Positions 45,790 through 56,259 of a stretch of DNA of 64,000 nt are shown in pieces. Positions within the stretch are counted from its first letter, which is position 1. Each line of letters opens with the position of its first letter. Below the pieces are notes generated by a model. It had not been told where the DNA came from and made no database searches. It saw nothing but the letters and a program-made list of their open reading frames with translations. The DNA is from Poa pratensis (lineage: Eukaryota; Streptophyta; Magnoliopsida; Poales; Poaceae): positions 47,523,879 through 47,587,878 of the forward strand of contig CAMZMU010000062.1 in the NCBI GenBank assembly GCA_947311845.1, in the 5' to 3' direction. A program made the position numbers and the translations under genes.

Positions 45790-46999
45790 CGTTAACCTTT
45801 ATTGCAAATTCTCTCTAAAGAATTTTCACTTTTAAGGGCTTGATGCTAATGTGATCTCCTCTTCTCATCTAGGAAGGCGGCTTCAGCCTTTTCCTCGAGG
45901 GCGCACAAACAATGTCTACAAGCTTATTATTTTCATTTTACTCTTTGCTCACCATTTACACAAAACGGTAGGGTCGAAGCCTTCAATAATACTTTGTGTG
46001 ATACTTTATCCCAGGATGATATCTACTATTACGACGAGTTTTGCCTCACGTAGACCTTGGTGGTGAAAAATGTGTCTGTGCACAAACATATAACCAATTA
46101 CTTCAATCATTTTAAGCTGAGGCGTACCTACACCCAAACTCATTCTATACATTTTTTCCTTCACAAAAAAATCTGAACTGATGTAAGCATTGTACTGCTA
46201 AAGTTATGTTGGCCTTTAAAGTTTCACATTCATGTGTTACCATTTTAGAGAAACAAAAATGAGACAATTATATGATTTTAATTCACATATATTTCCGTAG
46301 CCGGCGAGTAGCTGTCCATGCGTGCTTGGGATAAATGTGACACGATCATCAACTCCAGCAGCCAGCCAGAGAAGAAAACTCAAACAGCGCATGTGGTTGA
46401 GCTAATGTCAACGATTTTGCCGTATCCGCGTGCAAGGAGCAGAGCATGGCTCAGTCCGGATTTGTTGGCCATGTTCGTAGCTGTGCATGCTGCCCATGCG
46501 GATTAGTTTTCTTGGATCCACTCGTGCTGCACGCATTTTTCTTTACATGAGGGCTATGATTGGTGCATTGTGCAGAAGTGCCGCGCCTACTACATCCAGG
46601 GGCGGAGGCAGGATTTGAACTTAGGAGGCGAGCGATGAAAACCTAAGAGCGAAGAGTGTCCGAAAAACAAGAGCGCGACCCTTGATGTCGTCCAAAGCAA
46701 GACCACCCACTTCAAGATGAGCGAGACGTGTTTCACATGAATACACATATTCCTCTCTCTTTCAGAAGTGGTGTACAACGGATCAACGGCCGACAACTAT
46801 GGCACCACTAGGTCAAGTATAAAAACGTTAGCTAATTTTTGACTAGTTCAAAATTATCAAGCAAATTCTCATATGTTTTGCAATACGTTAGCTAATTTTC
46901 ACTAGTTTAAATATACGTACAATGTTACTGAATCCTAAATTTTCAGCACTATTAAAGATCAAATCGTCTGGCGGAAAAAGTTAATCTACTATATTGTTT
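45790..46999. other. Intergenic, no gene recognised
   Basis: AT-rich with short frames. At 46545-46580 the phrase ACATGAGGGCTATGATTGGT is shared with 54039-54060, just left of the Helitron. At 46825 and 46885 the phrase ACGTTAGCTAATTTT is repeated. Confidence 0.4.
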
Positions 47000-47010
47000 C
47001 CCATCTTTTT

Positions 47011-47870
47011 TTTTTGAGAAAAGGATCTGATCAATATATAAGGCAGCTCAGTACACTTTACATAAAGGTCCAAAAGAAATCAGAAATTACAAACGGACCC
47101 AGGAAAAGTGCAGAGAGCACCCCAAGCCACCGATGAAGATCACGATCAGACCCAAAGCCGCGCCCAAAGCTCCTAGGCGACGACGGAGACGCCGTACCAC
47201 CGTCCAACGGGAAGAAGGCACCACCACGCATTGTAGACGGCCGCAGGAGCCATCCGCCGCCGTGCGACGGAATCTCGACTCGTTGAACGCGCACGGCCAC
47301 AGCGCCATCTCCCCGCCTCCGCCGAACCTCCAGCCATCTCGCCATCGCCAAGGACCACCATCACCAGCAACCGGTCACCAACAGGCTCAACTCCCCTCGC
47401 CACCGAGGCCGGCCGGAGCAGCACCGTCGACGAAGACCACCTCCACCAGAACCAACAAAAGCAGATCGCCAACAACCACCGAGCTCTCCCCTCGCCACCA
47501 CGGCCGGCCAGAGAGACAAGGAAGGAGAGGCGCACCTGACAGACAGCCTTCACGACCTCCCCGGCGACGAAGCCGCCGGAACGGGGTAAGGAGGGGAAGG
47601 ACCAAACCCAGCAAACCGACGCCGTCGCCACCGTCTTCGACGTCATCGGGAGGGACGCACACCTAGAAATACCCTATCTACACACACCCAGACGAAAACC
47701 AGAGCTCCCCCCCCCCCCCCACCTCACGGTGCCCCGACGGCGACCGGAGGCGGAGGGGAGCGGCGGAATCGTCGGCGAGACCTCGACCCTTCTAGTTGCC
47801 TCCCGAGTCGCCGCTCTGCACTGTAGAGAGAGGATAAGAGACGACCCTGTCAAGCAGGTTTTTGTTCTCC
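47011..47870 (-). mobile_element. Poly(A) retroposon (non-LTR), full insertion with target duplication
   Basis: The plus strand begins with a T-run and GAGAAAAGGATCTGATC, meaning a poly(A) tail on minus. An 11 bp direct repeat CCCATCTTTTT flanks it (47000-47010 and 47871-47881), typical of target-primed reverse transcription. The interior is GC-rich, with frames on both strands but no reverse transcriptase. It is therefore a non-autonomous or 5'-truncated element. A C-run (47706-47721) lies inside. Confidence 0.75.
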
Positions 47871-48421
47871 CCCATCTTTTTGAACTAGCGAAGCAACCTA
47901 AACTAGTCAAGAAAATTAGAAGATTTAGGTCAGATTAGCACAGCATACCTTGATTAATCCGGCGGTGAATTGGCCGGATGGTGGAGTGTGGACTTAAAGC
48001 CGGCACAAGATTAGTTGTCGCCTCCATACTACTCGGCTGCCTAAACACACCGGCAGTCAAAGTCCAAGGTCGGCTGCGGCAGCGAGCGGCACTCTGCCAA
48101 TCGAGATCGATCGGACGATCTGATTAGCAGATGGGCTATGGCTGTACGTGGGGTTTTTTTTTTTTTTGAGGGGATGTACGTGGGTACTACTTATCGGAAA
48201 GGAACAGGCTTCCAGGTCAGATGGCTACGTGGGTACTATTAGCAGATGGGCTATTTTTCACTTGTTGGGCTTCAGCTCGTGAATAGATAAGTACTTGATT
48301 GGGCTTAAGTACCAGTGTATACGTGATTAGCTATGCCCAAATGCGTACATACATCTCCTATTACTACTAGACACGGATGTAAATTCTTGAGGGGGTCGAT
48401 CGGTTGGGGGGGGGGGGGGGG

Positions 48422-48889
48422 AAACCATTTCCCCAAATTTAAATGTAGCGACATGTATCATCCCTAGGGTGAAATGGGAAGCGATCCAGCCGCTACCCGC
48501 CTAGTCTCCCCCATCCATGCTTACACTCCTCGCCGTCGTCGATGGTTCCGCCCGGCGGACCGCGTTGGCGATGTGGCCGACAACTTAACCATGGATTGCA
48601 TCATTCATCTCCCGCCGCCGATTGATTTCGGTGCAAAGATGGTATTGGTTGGGGTTACCCATCTTAGGATTTTATTGAAGGGTGGGACAAATAGTCAAGA
48701 TTGTTTTTTTCAATACCATGTACATGCATAATTTTGGTTACCAAAATCACAATAAACATAGAAGGAACATAATTTCAATCATTATGTCTGCCGAATGCAT
48801 TTGGAAATCGTTTGTGGGTTGTGATTCGCTTTCTGCTGTATCGGGGTTTCGGCCGGTTTTGCCTTCGTTCGTTTAATCCCACCCCGGCC
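48422..48889 (+). repeat. Duplicated unit, copy 1
   Basis: The sequence from AAACCATTTCCCCAAATTTA to CCCACCCCGGC matches 61677-62140 with only a few differences. It opens an 85-codon frame from 48474 (MGSDPAATRLVSPIHAY) present in both copies, but no domain is seen. A 16-G run (48406-48421) abuts its left edge. Confidence 0.92.
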
Positions 48890-49395
48890 ATGCAGGATCG
48901 TGGTCCATTCCACGTGGGTTAGCCGAGATTTGATCCTGGACCACGCTAAAAACTGCATTCAGTTAACCCAGCCCGAGCTTTTTCCTCCCAAACCCGTCCA
49001 TTACGTGGTGGAAAAACATGTAGTCCTGTGGAGGCAGCGAAGTGGCAACGAAGCAATGGCGGTATTATATTAGGGACAAGGGTTGAGAAGGGAACGTCAC
49101 CTCGTCTCCTCTGGGTGCACCGCTGTCTTCCGTCTTCTCCTTCAGTTGCTCCGCCACCGCGGTGTCGCCTCAGAATCGCTCATGAGAGAGAGAGAGGCAT
49201 AGAGCGATTCTTGCGAGAGAGATTATTTCTGCCTGGACGTGATGAGGGGAATACTTCTACGGGTTGCGACTAGATGCCCCCTCCCCCTCTTTCTTTTTAG
49301 AGTGGGCCGAGATCAAATCTCAACCGGGTCGATCCCGGCTGACCCATGTGGAATGGACCACGATCCCCGGCCAGGGTGAGATTAAGCAAACGAAG
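48863..49395. mobile_element. Terminal-inverted-repeat element, about 530 bp
   Basis: The left end CTTCGTTCGTTTAATCCCAC, continuing through GATCGTGGTCCATTCCACGT to about 48925, is the inverted copy of about 49336-49395. That gives terminal repeats of roughly 60 bp with few mismatches. No target duplication was found at these limits. The first 27 bases are also in the second copy of the duplicated unit (62114-62140), so the element either predates the duplication or forms part of a larger mobile unit. The interior has no recognised gene. Confidence 0.6.
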
Positions 49396-50400
49396 CTTTT
49401 TGGTGATATATATTTGCATCACCAAAGTTAAAAATATAGGGCATGGTCAAATATTTACATCACCATATAAGTATGCATCGGTCTCTTGGAGCTGCGTTTT
49501 TTCTTGTGATGTAAAAAACAGTTTTTTTTTACACAAAGCCCTATTTTACATGAAGATGCTCTTAAGATGTAAATTACGTTACCAGTAAGTTCGCTTCTTC
49601 GTCAACCCCTCCGCCCTGATCTCCTCCGCCTCCCAGGCTCCCACGATTCACTCGACCAACTCCTACACCGCCGGCAGCCCCATCCATCCCACCGCATCCA
49701 TCCTCCGCTTGTCCAAGATCCCCTGCCAGCCGAGATCTCAAGCTCGGAAGGGTCCGGCGCTGCTCGCTGCTACGTCCGACGACTTGTGCCTACAGGCCTG
49801 CTCCGCGCGACAACCTAACTACACCCCGCTCAACGACTTGCTCGATGACCAGGAGCCCGACGACCGTACCGGGAGCTCATCCAGGATAGGATCCTAATGA
49901 GTAGGACCTCTCCTTCTCCCTCGAGACCTCGACCAAGACTTTCCCCTCGCCATTGGGCCAGCTCCACCTCGTCTTGAACCAGCAAGTTTTAGTTGGCTAA
50001 TCCTATTGTTGGCTATGGAAAACTACATAAAGTAACAAAAAAGTGTCTATCTCCGGAGCACTAGTGATCTTGTTATTTTAAAAAACCGACAAAAATGTTT
50101 ACGAGTTTCAATTTTTTTAAAAATCCTGGATAATAGCCAGCGATGTATCCCACAAATGTGCAAAAAATCGACTCTAAATACTCTGTCAGCGGTACGCCGG
50201 TCGATTGGAGGTTGAGATTTTTTGCACTAAACAAAAATGACAAATTTGGAGTTGATTTTTGCACTACACAAAAATTACAAAATCTGATAAATATTGAGAT
50301 TTGAAAATATAAATATTCAGATGAGATCCATACATTTGTCATTTTGAATAGCCCAGAACAAAAAATATTTGAAGTTAACTCTTGCACGTCTGTGAAATAC
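49396..50400. other. Intergenic with a possible exon remnant
   Basis: 49590-49900 is GC-rich and holds a roughly 100-codon open stretch ending TGSSSRIGS with no recognisable family. The remainder is AT-rich and contains repeated TTTTGCACTA phrases at 50220-50270. Confidence 0.35.
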
Positions 50401-50657
50401 ATCCAGGCCTGCACGGAGAAGACGACGCAACTACCGTATGGGCTGGCTCAGTCAACGATTTTTCCTGCAAATCGACGGCTACTCCGGCCTGCACGGAGAA
50501 GAAGACGCAACCGCGATGCTAGCTTAGCTTCGCGTACCCCCGACTCCAATTGGGCCTGGCCCAGTTTACGCAGACCGACCAGCGCCGCACCGCTTTCTTC
50601 CTCACGACCGCGCCGCAGTGCCCTGCTCCCCCCTGCTGCTTCTTCTTCTGCCTTCTT

Positions 50658-50658
<1 letters not shown>

Positions 50659-50715
<57 letters not shown>
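50659..50715 (+). repeat. Homopolymer of 57 G
   Basis: An unbroken G run separates a short tandem-repeated left flank (GGCCTGCACGGAGAAG at 50406 and 50487) from CTCCGC-rich repeats and the BSD exon. It may be a real G-tract or an assembly or sequencing artefact. Confidence 0.9.
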
Positions 50716-50840
50716 CGCTGATTCTCCTCCGCCGCGACGAGCGCACTGCTGCTGCTCCGCTGCGTCGAGGGCACTGCTTCTGCTCCGCGTGGTCGAGCGC
50801 ACTGCTTCTGCTCCGCGCGACAAGCGGATTGCTTCTTCTC

Positions 50841-51321
50841 CGCCGCGACCCCGAGGAGGAGGAGGAGCCCGAGCAGCCCAACACCCCGAGTCGCGGCGTC
50901 AAGGACGACATCTCCGAGCTCACCGAGACCCTCACCCGCCGCCTCTGGGGCGTGGCCTCCTTCCTCGCTCCCCCACCGCCGGAACCCTCGTCCCGCGCGC
51001 CGCGCCCGCAGAGGCGGAGCCGGGGGATGGGGAAGATGCGGCGGGCCAGCAGTCCCCCGCGGATCGCCGGGATACGGAGCGACCTGGCGGAGATCGGGGG
51101 CAGGGTGCGGAGCGGCATCTCGATTCTGCAGAGCAACCTGGCCGTGGCCGAGATCTCCAAGATCGCGTCATCGCTCCTGCCGTTCAGCCAGGAGGAGGCC
51201 CACGAAGGGGAGCCCGTCGTCGGCGTCACCGAGGAGGTGGTGGTGTTCGTCAGGCACATCTCCACGCGGCCTGAGACGTGGCTTGATTTCCCCTTGTTCA
51301 TCAGCGAGCGTTACGCAGATG
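50841..51321 (+). pseudogene. BSD-domain protein, single 5'-truncated exon
   Basis: The frame reads RRDPEEEEEPEQPNTPSRGV, then KDDISELTETLTRRLWGVAS. It goes on to RIAGIRSDLAEIGGRVRSGI, VAEISKIASSLLPF and VGVTEEVVVFVRHISTRPET, ending FISERYAD before a GTAAG donor at 51322. This is the N-terminal half of a plant BSD-domain protein. The BSD domain (named after BTF2-like transcription factors, Synapse-associated proteins and DOS2-like proteins) begins near VTEEVV. No start codon is present where the family normally begins. The upstream bases are CTGCTTCTGCTCCGC repeats and the G run. The second exon (the rest of the BSD domain) is not found before or after the tandem array, so it is a gene fragment. 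Confidence 0.82.
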
Positions 51322-51734
51322 GTAAGATTTCGTGCCTTATTGAGCGCATTTGGTTGGAGAACAGTAGATGGGCAATGGTGAACATACGATATAATTTATG
51401 ACAAGTGCTGGTGCGAGGCACACTATCAAAAACAAGTGCTGGTGCATACTTGCTGAAAATGCATAATCTGTAGGTGCATATGTAATAGGTTACACCATTC
51501 CAGCTTCACACGCTATTGAACTAACATTTGTTCTGGAATAAATAGGGCAGCATGTTTAGCATTCCCTCTGTCCAACTTTGAGTCCTTATATAGTTTCCTG
51601 ATGCTCTGTGGCAGCTAGTTACATCATATTAACTGTGCTTTTCTCTTTCAAATAGAATCATCATACTGTGTAACAAACCTCACTGATTTCCTTTATTTTT
51701 CTTACATAGTTTCTCTTAATCATTAGATTTTTAA
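51322..51734 (+). other. Intron-like sequence after the BSD exon
   Basis: AT-rich sequence follows the GT donor. It repeats CAAGTGCTGGTGC at 51402 and 51431 and then enters the tandem array. No acceptor with matching coding sequence was found. Confidence 0.45.
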
Positions 51735-53575
51735 AAATGGTTCTGAAATTAAAAATGGTTCCATTTTGAAAATCGTTCCGAAATTAAAAATGGTTCCGAA
51801 TTTAAAAATGGATCCATTTTGAAAATGGTCCAAATTTAAAATGGTTCCGAAATTAATAATGGTTCCGAAATCAAAAATGGTTCCATTTTGAAAATGATTC
51901 CAAAATTAATAATGGTTCCGAAATAAAAAATGGTCCCATTTTGAAAATTGTTCCAATTCAAAATGGTTCCGAAATTAAAATTGGTCCCATTTTAAAAAAT
52001 GGTTCCGAAATTAAAAATGGTTCCAAAAGTAATAATGGTTCCATTTTTTAAAAATGGTTCCATTTTGAAAATCGTTCCAAAATTAAAAATGGTTCGAATT
52101 TAAAAATGGTTCCATTTTGAAAATGGATCCAAATTTAAAATGGTTCCGAAATTAATAATGGTTCCATTTTTTAAAATTGGTTCCGAAATCAAAAATGGTT
52201 CTATTTTGAAAATGATTCCAAAATTAATAATGGTTCCGAAATAAAAAATGGTCCCATTTTGAAAATTGTTCCAATTCAAAATGGTTCCGAAATTAAAATT
52301 GGTCCCATTTTAAAAAATGGTTCTAAAATTAAAAATGGTTCCAAAAATAGTAATGGTTCCATTTTTTAAAAATGGTTCTGAAATTAAAAATGGTTCCATT
52401 TTGAAAATCATTCCGAAATAAAAAATGGTTCCATTTTTAAAAATGGTTCCAAAAATAATAATGGTTCCATTTTTTAAAATGGTTCTAAAATTAAAAATGG
52501 TTCCATTTTGAAAATCGTTCCGAAATTAAAATGGTTTCATTTTGAAAATGGTTCCAAATTAAAAATGGTTCCGAAATTAATAATGGTTCCATTTTTTAAA
52601 ATTGGTTCCAAAATAAAAAATGGTTCCATTTTGAAAATGGTTCCAAAATTAATAATGGTTCCGAAATTAAAAATTGTCCCATTTTGAAAATTGTTCCAGT
52701 TCAAAATGGTTCCGAAATTAAAATTGGTCCCATTTTCAAAAATGGTTCCGAAATTAAAATGGTTCCATTTTAAAAATGGTTCCAAAAATAATAATGGTTC
52801 CATTTTTTAAAAATGGTTCTGAAATTCAAAATGGTTCCATTTTGAAAATCGTTCCGAAATAAAAAATGGTTCCGAATTTAAAAATGGTTCCATTTTGAAA
52901 ATGGTTCCAAATTAAAAATGGTTCCATTTTTTAAAATTGGTTCCGAAATAAAAAATGGTTCCATTTTGAAAATGGTTCCAAAATTAATAATGGTTCCGAA
53001 ATAAAAAATGGTCCCATTTTAAAAATTGTTCCAATAGAAAATGGTTCCGAAATTAAAATTGGTCCCATTTTCAAAAAATGGTTCCAAATATAATAATGGT
53101 TCCATTTTTTAAAAAAGGTTCTGAAATTAAAATGGTTCCATTTTGAAAATCGTTCCGAAATTAAAAATGGTTCCGAATTTAAAAATGGTTCTATTTTGAA
53201 AATGGTTCCAAATTAAAATTGTTCCGAAATTAATAATGGTTCCATTTTTTAAAATTGGTTCCGAAATAAAAAATGGTTCCATTTTGAAAATGGTTCCAAA
53301 ATTAATAATGGTTCCGAAATTAAAGATGGTCCCATTTTTGAAAATTGTTCCAATTCAAAATGGTTCCGAAATTAAAATTGGTCCCATTTTAAAAAATGGT
53401 TCTGAAATTATCAATGGTTCCAAAAATAATAATGGTTCTGAAATTAAAAATGGTTCCATTTTGAAAATCGTTCCGAAATTAAAAATGGTTTCGAATTTAA
53501 AATGGTTCTATTTTGAAAATGGTTCCAAATTAAAAATGGTTCCAACTTCATAATTGATCCATTTAAAAATGGAAC
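51735..53575 (+). repeat. AAAATGGTTCC tandem array with higher-order periodicity
   Basis: About 1.84 kb is built from units of roughly 20-26 bases of the type AAAATGGTTCCGAAATTAA and AAAATGGTTCCATTTTG. A GTCCCATTTT block followed by TTGTTCCAATTCAAAATGG recurs at 51933, 52251, 52676, 53011 and 53329, at intervals of 318, 425, 335 and 318. The minus-strand frame 52537-52803 and plus frame 53236-53553 encode repeats of NGTIFNFGTI-like peptide and are array artefacts. Isolated units continue to about 53860. Confidence 0.93.
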
Positions 53576-54124
53576 CATTTTTTAAATTTTGGCGTGATAA
53601 CCTAGCGTACTGAATAATCAAACGAAACTGTCGGCGTATAATGAAGAAACAAACGAAACTGTCATTTGTGTTCATCATTCTTCCATCGTTTTATAATTTT
53701 TGAAAATGCTCCAAATTAAAAAAACAATTCGAACATTTAAAAATTGTTCCAATTCGAAAAATGGTTCAATTATGAAAAATGGTTCCATTTTTGAAAATGG
53801 ATCCAAATTAAAAAAAAAGGGTACAACATTTTAAAATGGTTCCATTTTATAAATCTGGACGATGCAGTACGAAACAGTATGAAGCAGAAACATTTTCTTG
53901 TCGCGCGTTCGAAGCAGGCACTGGGCCTGACCCATTAGCTCGTCGCGTAGAGGAACAAGTGCGCGAAGCGAAGCAAGCTTCGCATAACGCGTGGTATAGG
54001 CGCCCCCCCTGCTGCACGCAAGTTTTCTTTGTTTTTGTCACATGAGGGCCATGATTGGTGCATTGTGCACAAGTACATCCGTCGAGTTTTAAATCCTTGT
54101 ATGCATGTCTAAGGTTTGGGTGCA
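53576..54124. other. Intergenic between the tandem array and the Helitron
   Basis: Scattered array-like units extend to 53860. GC-rich sequence with a CGCGAAGCGAAGCAAGCTTC motif follows. 54039-54075 repeats sequence from 46545-46580. No gene is seen. Confidence 0.4.
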
Positions 54125-54136
54125 TCCTTATTACCC

Positions 54137-54147
54137 CTATATATAAA
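54137..54147 (+). promoter_or_regulatory. TATA-like sequence near the Helitron left end
   Basis: CTATATATAAAGG lies at the start of the element and could drive transcription through the captured segments. TATA-like AT runs near the 5' end also occur in other grass Helitrons, so this may be structural. Confidence 0.3.
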
Positions 54148-54249
54148 GGCGCGAGATTTTTGAGCTCTCTCCTGCGTCGGGCAGTGTTTATGCTACAGTT
54201 ATGAACAGTACCCGAGTCGATCCGCACCGTCCGATCGCAATCCAACGGC

Positions 54250-54980
54250 CCCAGAAGACAATCCGCGACCGATTTTTCAAAACCACCTCTTGCAAATCCA
54301 GTCGCTGCTCCGCGGTCCACGCCTTTACGAAGGGATGGGCCTATGTGCAAAACGTTGCAAATTTAGGGACGTTTTTCCAAAACCGTCCACGAAATCCCCC
54401 CTCCTCCCTCTTCCTCTCTCTCCCGGGCGACCCAGAGCTCGCCGCCGTCGCCGACACGCGCGGCCGCCGCTCCGCCCCTCCCCGCTCAGATCGAAGCACG
54501 CGGGGAGCTCCGCCTCCGCCTCCTCCGCCTCCGTGCCGAGCGCCGCGTCCTGGAACGGCCGTTCGTCGCCGCATCCACCCTCCGCCTCTTCCTCTGCGCG
54601 GCCGGCCGGCGGCCACCAGAAGACAATCCGCGACCGATTTTTCAAAACCACCTCTTGCAAATCCAGTCGCTGCTCCGCGGTCCACGCCTTTACGAAGGGA
54701 TGGGCCTATGTGCAAAACGTTGCAAATTTAGGGACCTTTTTCCAAAACCGTCCACGAAATCCCCCCTCCTCCCTCTTCCTCTCTCTCCCGGGCGACCCAG
54801 AGCTCGCCGCCGTCGCCGACACGCGCGGCCGCCGCTCCGCCCCTCCCCGCTCAGATCGAAGCACGCGGGGAGCTCCGCCTCCGCCTCCTCCGCCTCCGTG
54901 CCGAGCGCCGCGTCCTGGAACGGCCGTTCCTCGCCGGATTCGTCGCCGCATCCACCCTCCGCCTCTTCCTCTGCACGGCC
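54250..54980 (+). repeat. Tandem duplication, period 365 bp
   Basis: CAGAAGACAATCCGCG occurs at 54252 and 54617, and the following 365 bases are repeated with very few differences (for example GGGACGTTTTT against GGGACCTTTTT). The second copy has a small expansion near GGATTCGTCGCC. It is recent, and lies within the GC-rich captured part of the Helitron. Confidence 0.92.
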
Positions 54981-55199
54981 GGCCGCCGCCTCCTCTTCCT
55001 CTACGCTGCCGTCCGCCGAATTGGCCGCCGCCTCCTCTTCCTCTATGCTTCCGGCTGCCGCCTCGCGGAGGTACCGCGTCTCCCCCTCCGCGCGGCTGAC
55101 CGCGTCCAAGACGGAGACCGCCGGCCGCCGCCTCCTCCTCTACACCGCCGGCCGCCGGCTCCTCCTCTACGCCGCTGGCCGCTCCCCTCTCTTGCAGCC

Positions 55200-56250
55200 A
55201 CACCCAACGAGCACGGAGCCGGTCCGGAGCAGTACGACCTCGACGAGCCCACCATGGCGGAGTAGCTCGCGGCCCTGACCCTGCCCGCCGCCGGGGACGC
55301 CGTGGCCACCATGGAGCGAGGGCTTCTACCGCTCAACGGAGCTGCTGCACGCCGCCGCCGACGCGCCGCCGCCGCCGCCGCTACCGCTGCCGCTGGCGCT
55401 GCCTACTCCCTGGTGCCGGACTGCCGGCGCTCTCCTTCCCTCCGTCGTCCTCCACCACGCCGACCGCCTGCCTCCAGCGTCGCCTCATTGGAGAGGGAGA
55501 TCAACGGAATCCGCCGCCACGACTTCTCCTCGGTTAGTCCCTCCAGCCTCAACGGCACCGCGGGGTCTCCGGCGTCAAGTTCCTCTAGGAAATTGTTAAT
55601 TTCCCTTTAGTTTGTTCCTTTTGGTTTTCCTGATTGGATTTTGGCTAAAATTAGATTGGATTTTGGCTGATTTGTTTTGCGTGCGTGTCTCGGTTTTGCT
55701 TCTGATCCATCTGTTGGTTGTCTTTTCTTCTTCAAATCGTCAATCTGTGTGCAAAATTCAAATATTAATCACCAATCGTGGTGTTGGTTTTCAGGATTTT
55801 CGCCCAGGCGGCAGGCCGGACCTTCGAAGGCCTCGAGCGGGACCTGCAGGTCGTGCTCATCGACCAGAACAACCAGGGTACATCCGCCGAGGCCGCCGCT
55901 GCCCATGGTGTCCACGGAGAAGGAGGAGGATGCCCTCGGAGGCTGTGGGCGCGAGCTTGATGTTCTGGATACAGGCAGGTCGCGTGCAAGGCCGAGCCTG
56001 CTCCCGGCGTCAAGCTACAAGAGCTTGCTGCTGAACTCGAGCACAGCGTCCACGCGGCGTGTGGGAGTAGAACCGGAGGTTTTCAGCGCAGCACATCAAA
56101 AGTCAGCCCTTCGGATTGAGGTTGGCCACCACGAACGTCGGCGACTTGCTGCACTGCATGTCAATTTCGCGGATAATTTGTGGAAGCTGCGCAGCGCAAC
56201 CTCTGTTTGTACTCCCTCTCAGGTTTTTCTTTTTCAGTCTTATGTCAGAT
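55200..56250 (+). pseudogene. Exon-like fragments inside the Helitron (unidentified source genes)
   Basis: A GC-rich coding-like block ends near 55600. A T-rich intron-like stretch (55610-55790) follows, with a TTTTCAG acceptor. Next comes a block reading FAQAAGRTFEGLERDLQVVL and IDQNNQ, and later ELDVLDTG near 55960. The frames change between blocks and none is continuous. This resembles a chimera of captured exons. I do not recognise the donor genes. Confidence 0.45.
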
Positions 56251-56259
56251 AGTTTACTT

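Noticed and set aside
50448..50823. Frames with poly-Gly or poly-Pro tracts
   Set aside because: They are direct translations of the 57-G run.
52537..53553. Repeat-peptide frames in the AAAATGGTTCC array
   Set aside because: An open frame in a tandem array with a unit free of stops is expected by chance, and the two strands differ in no coding signal.
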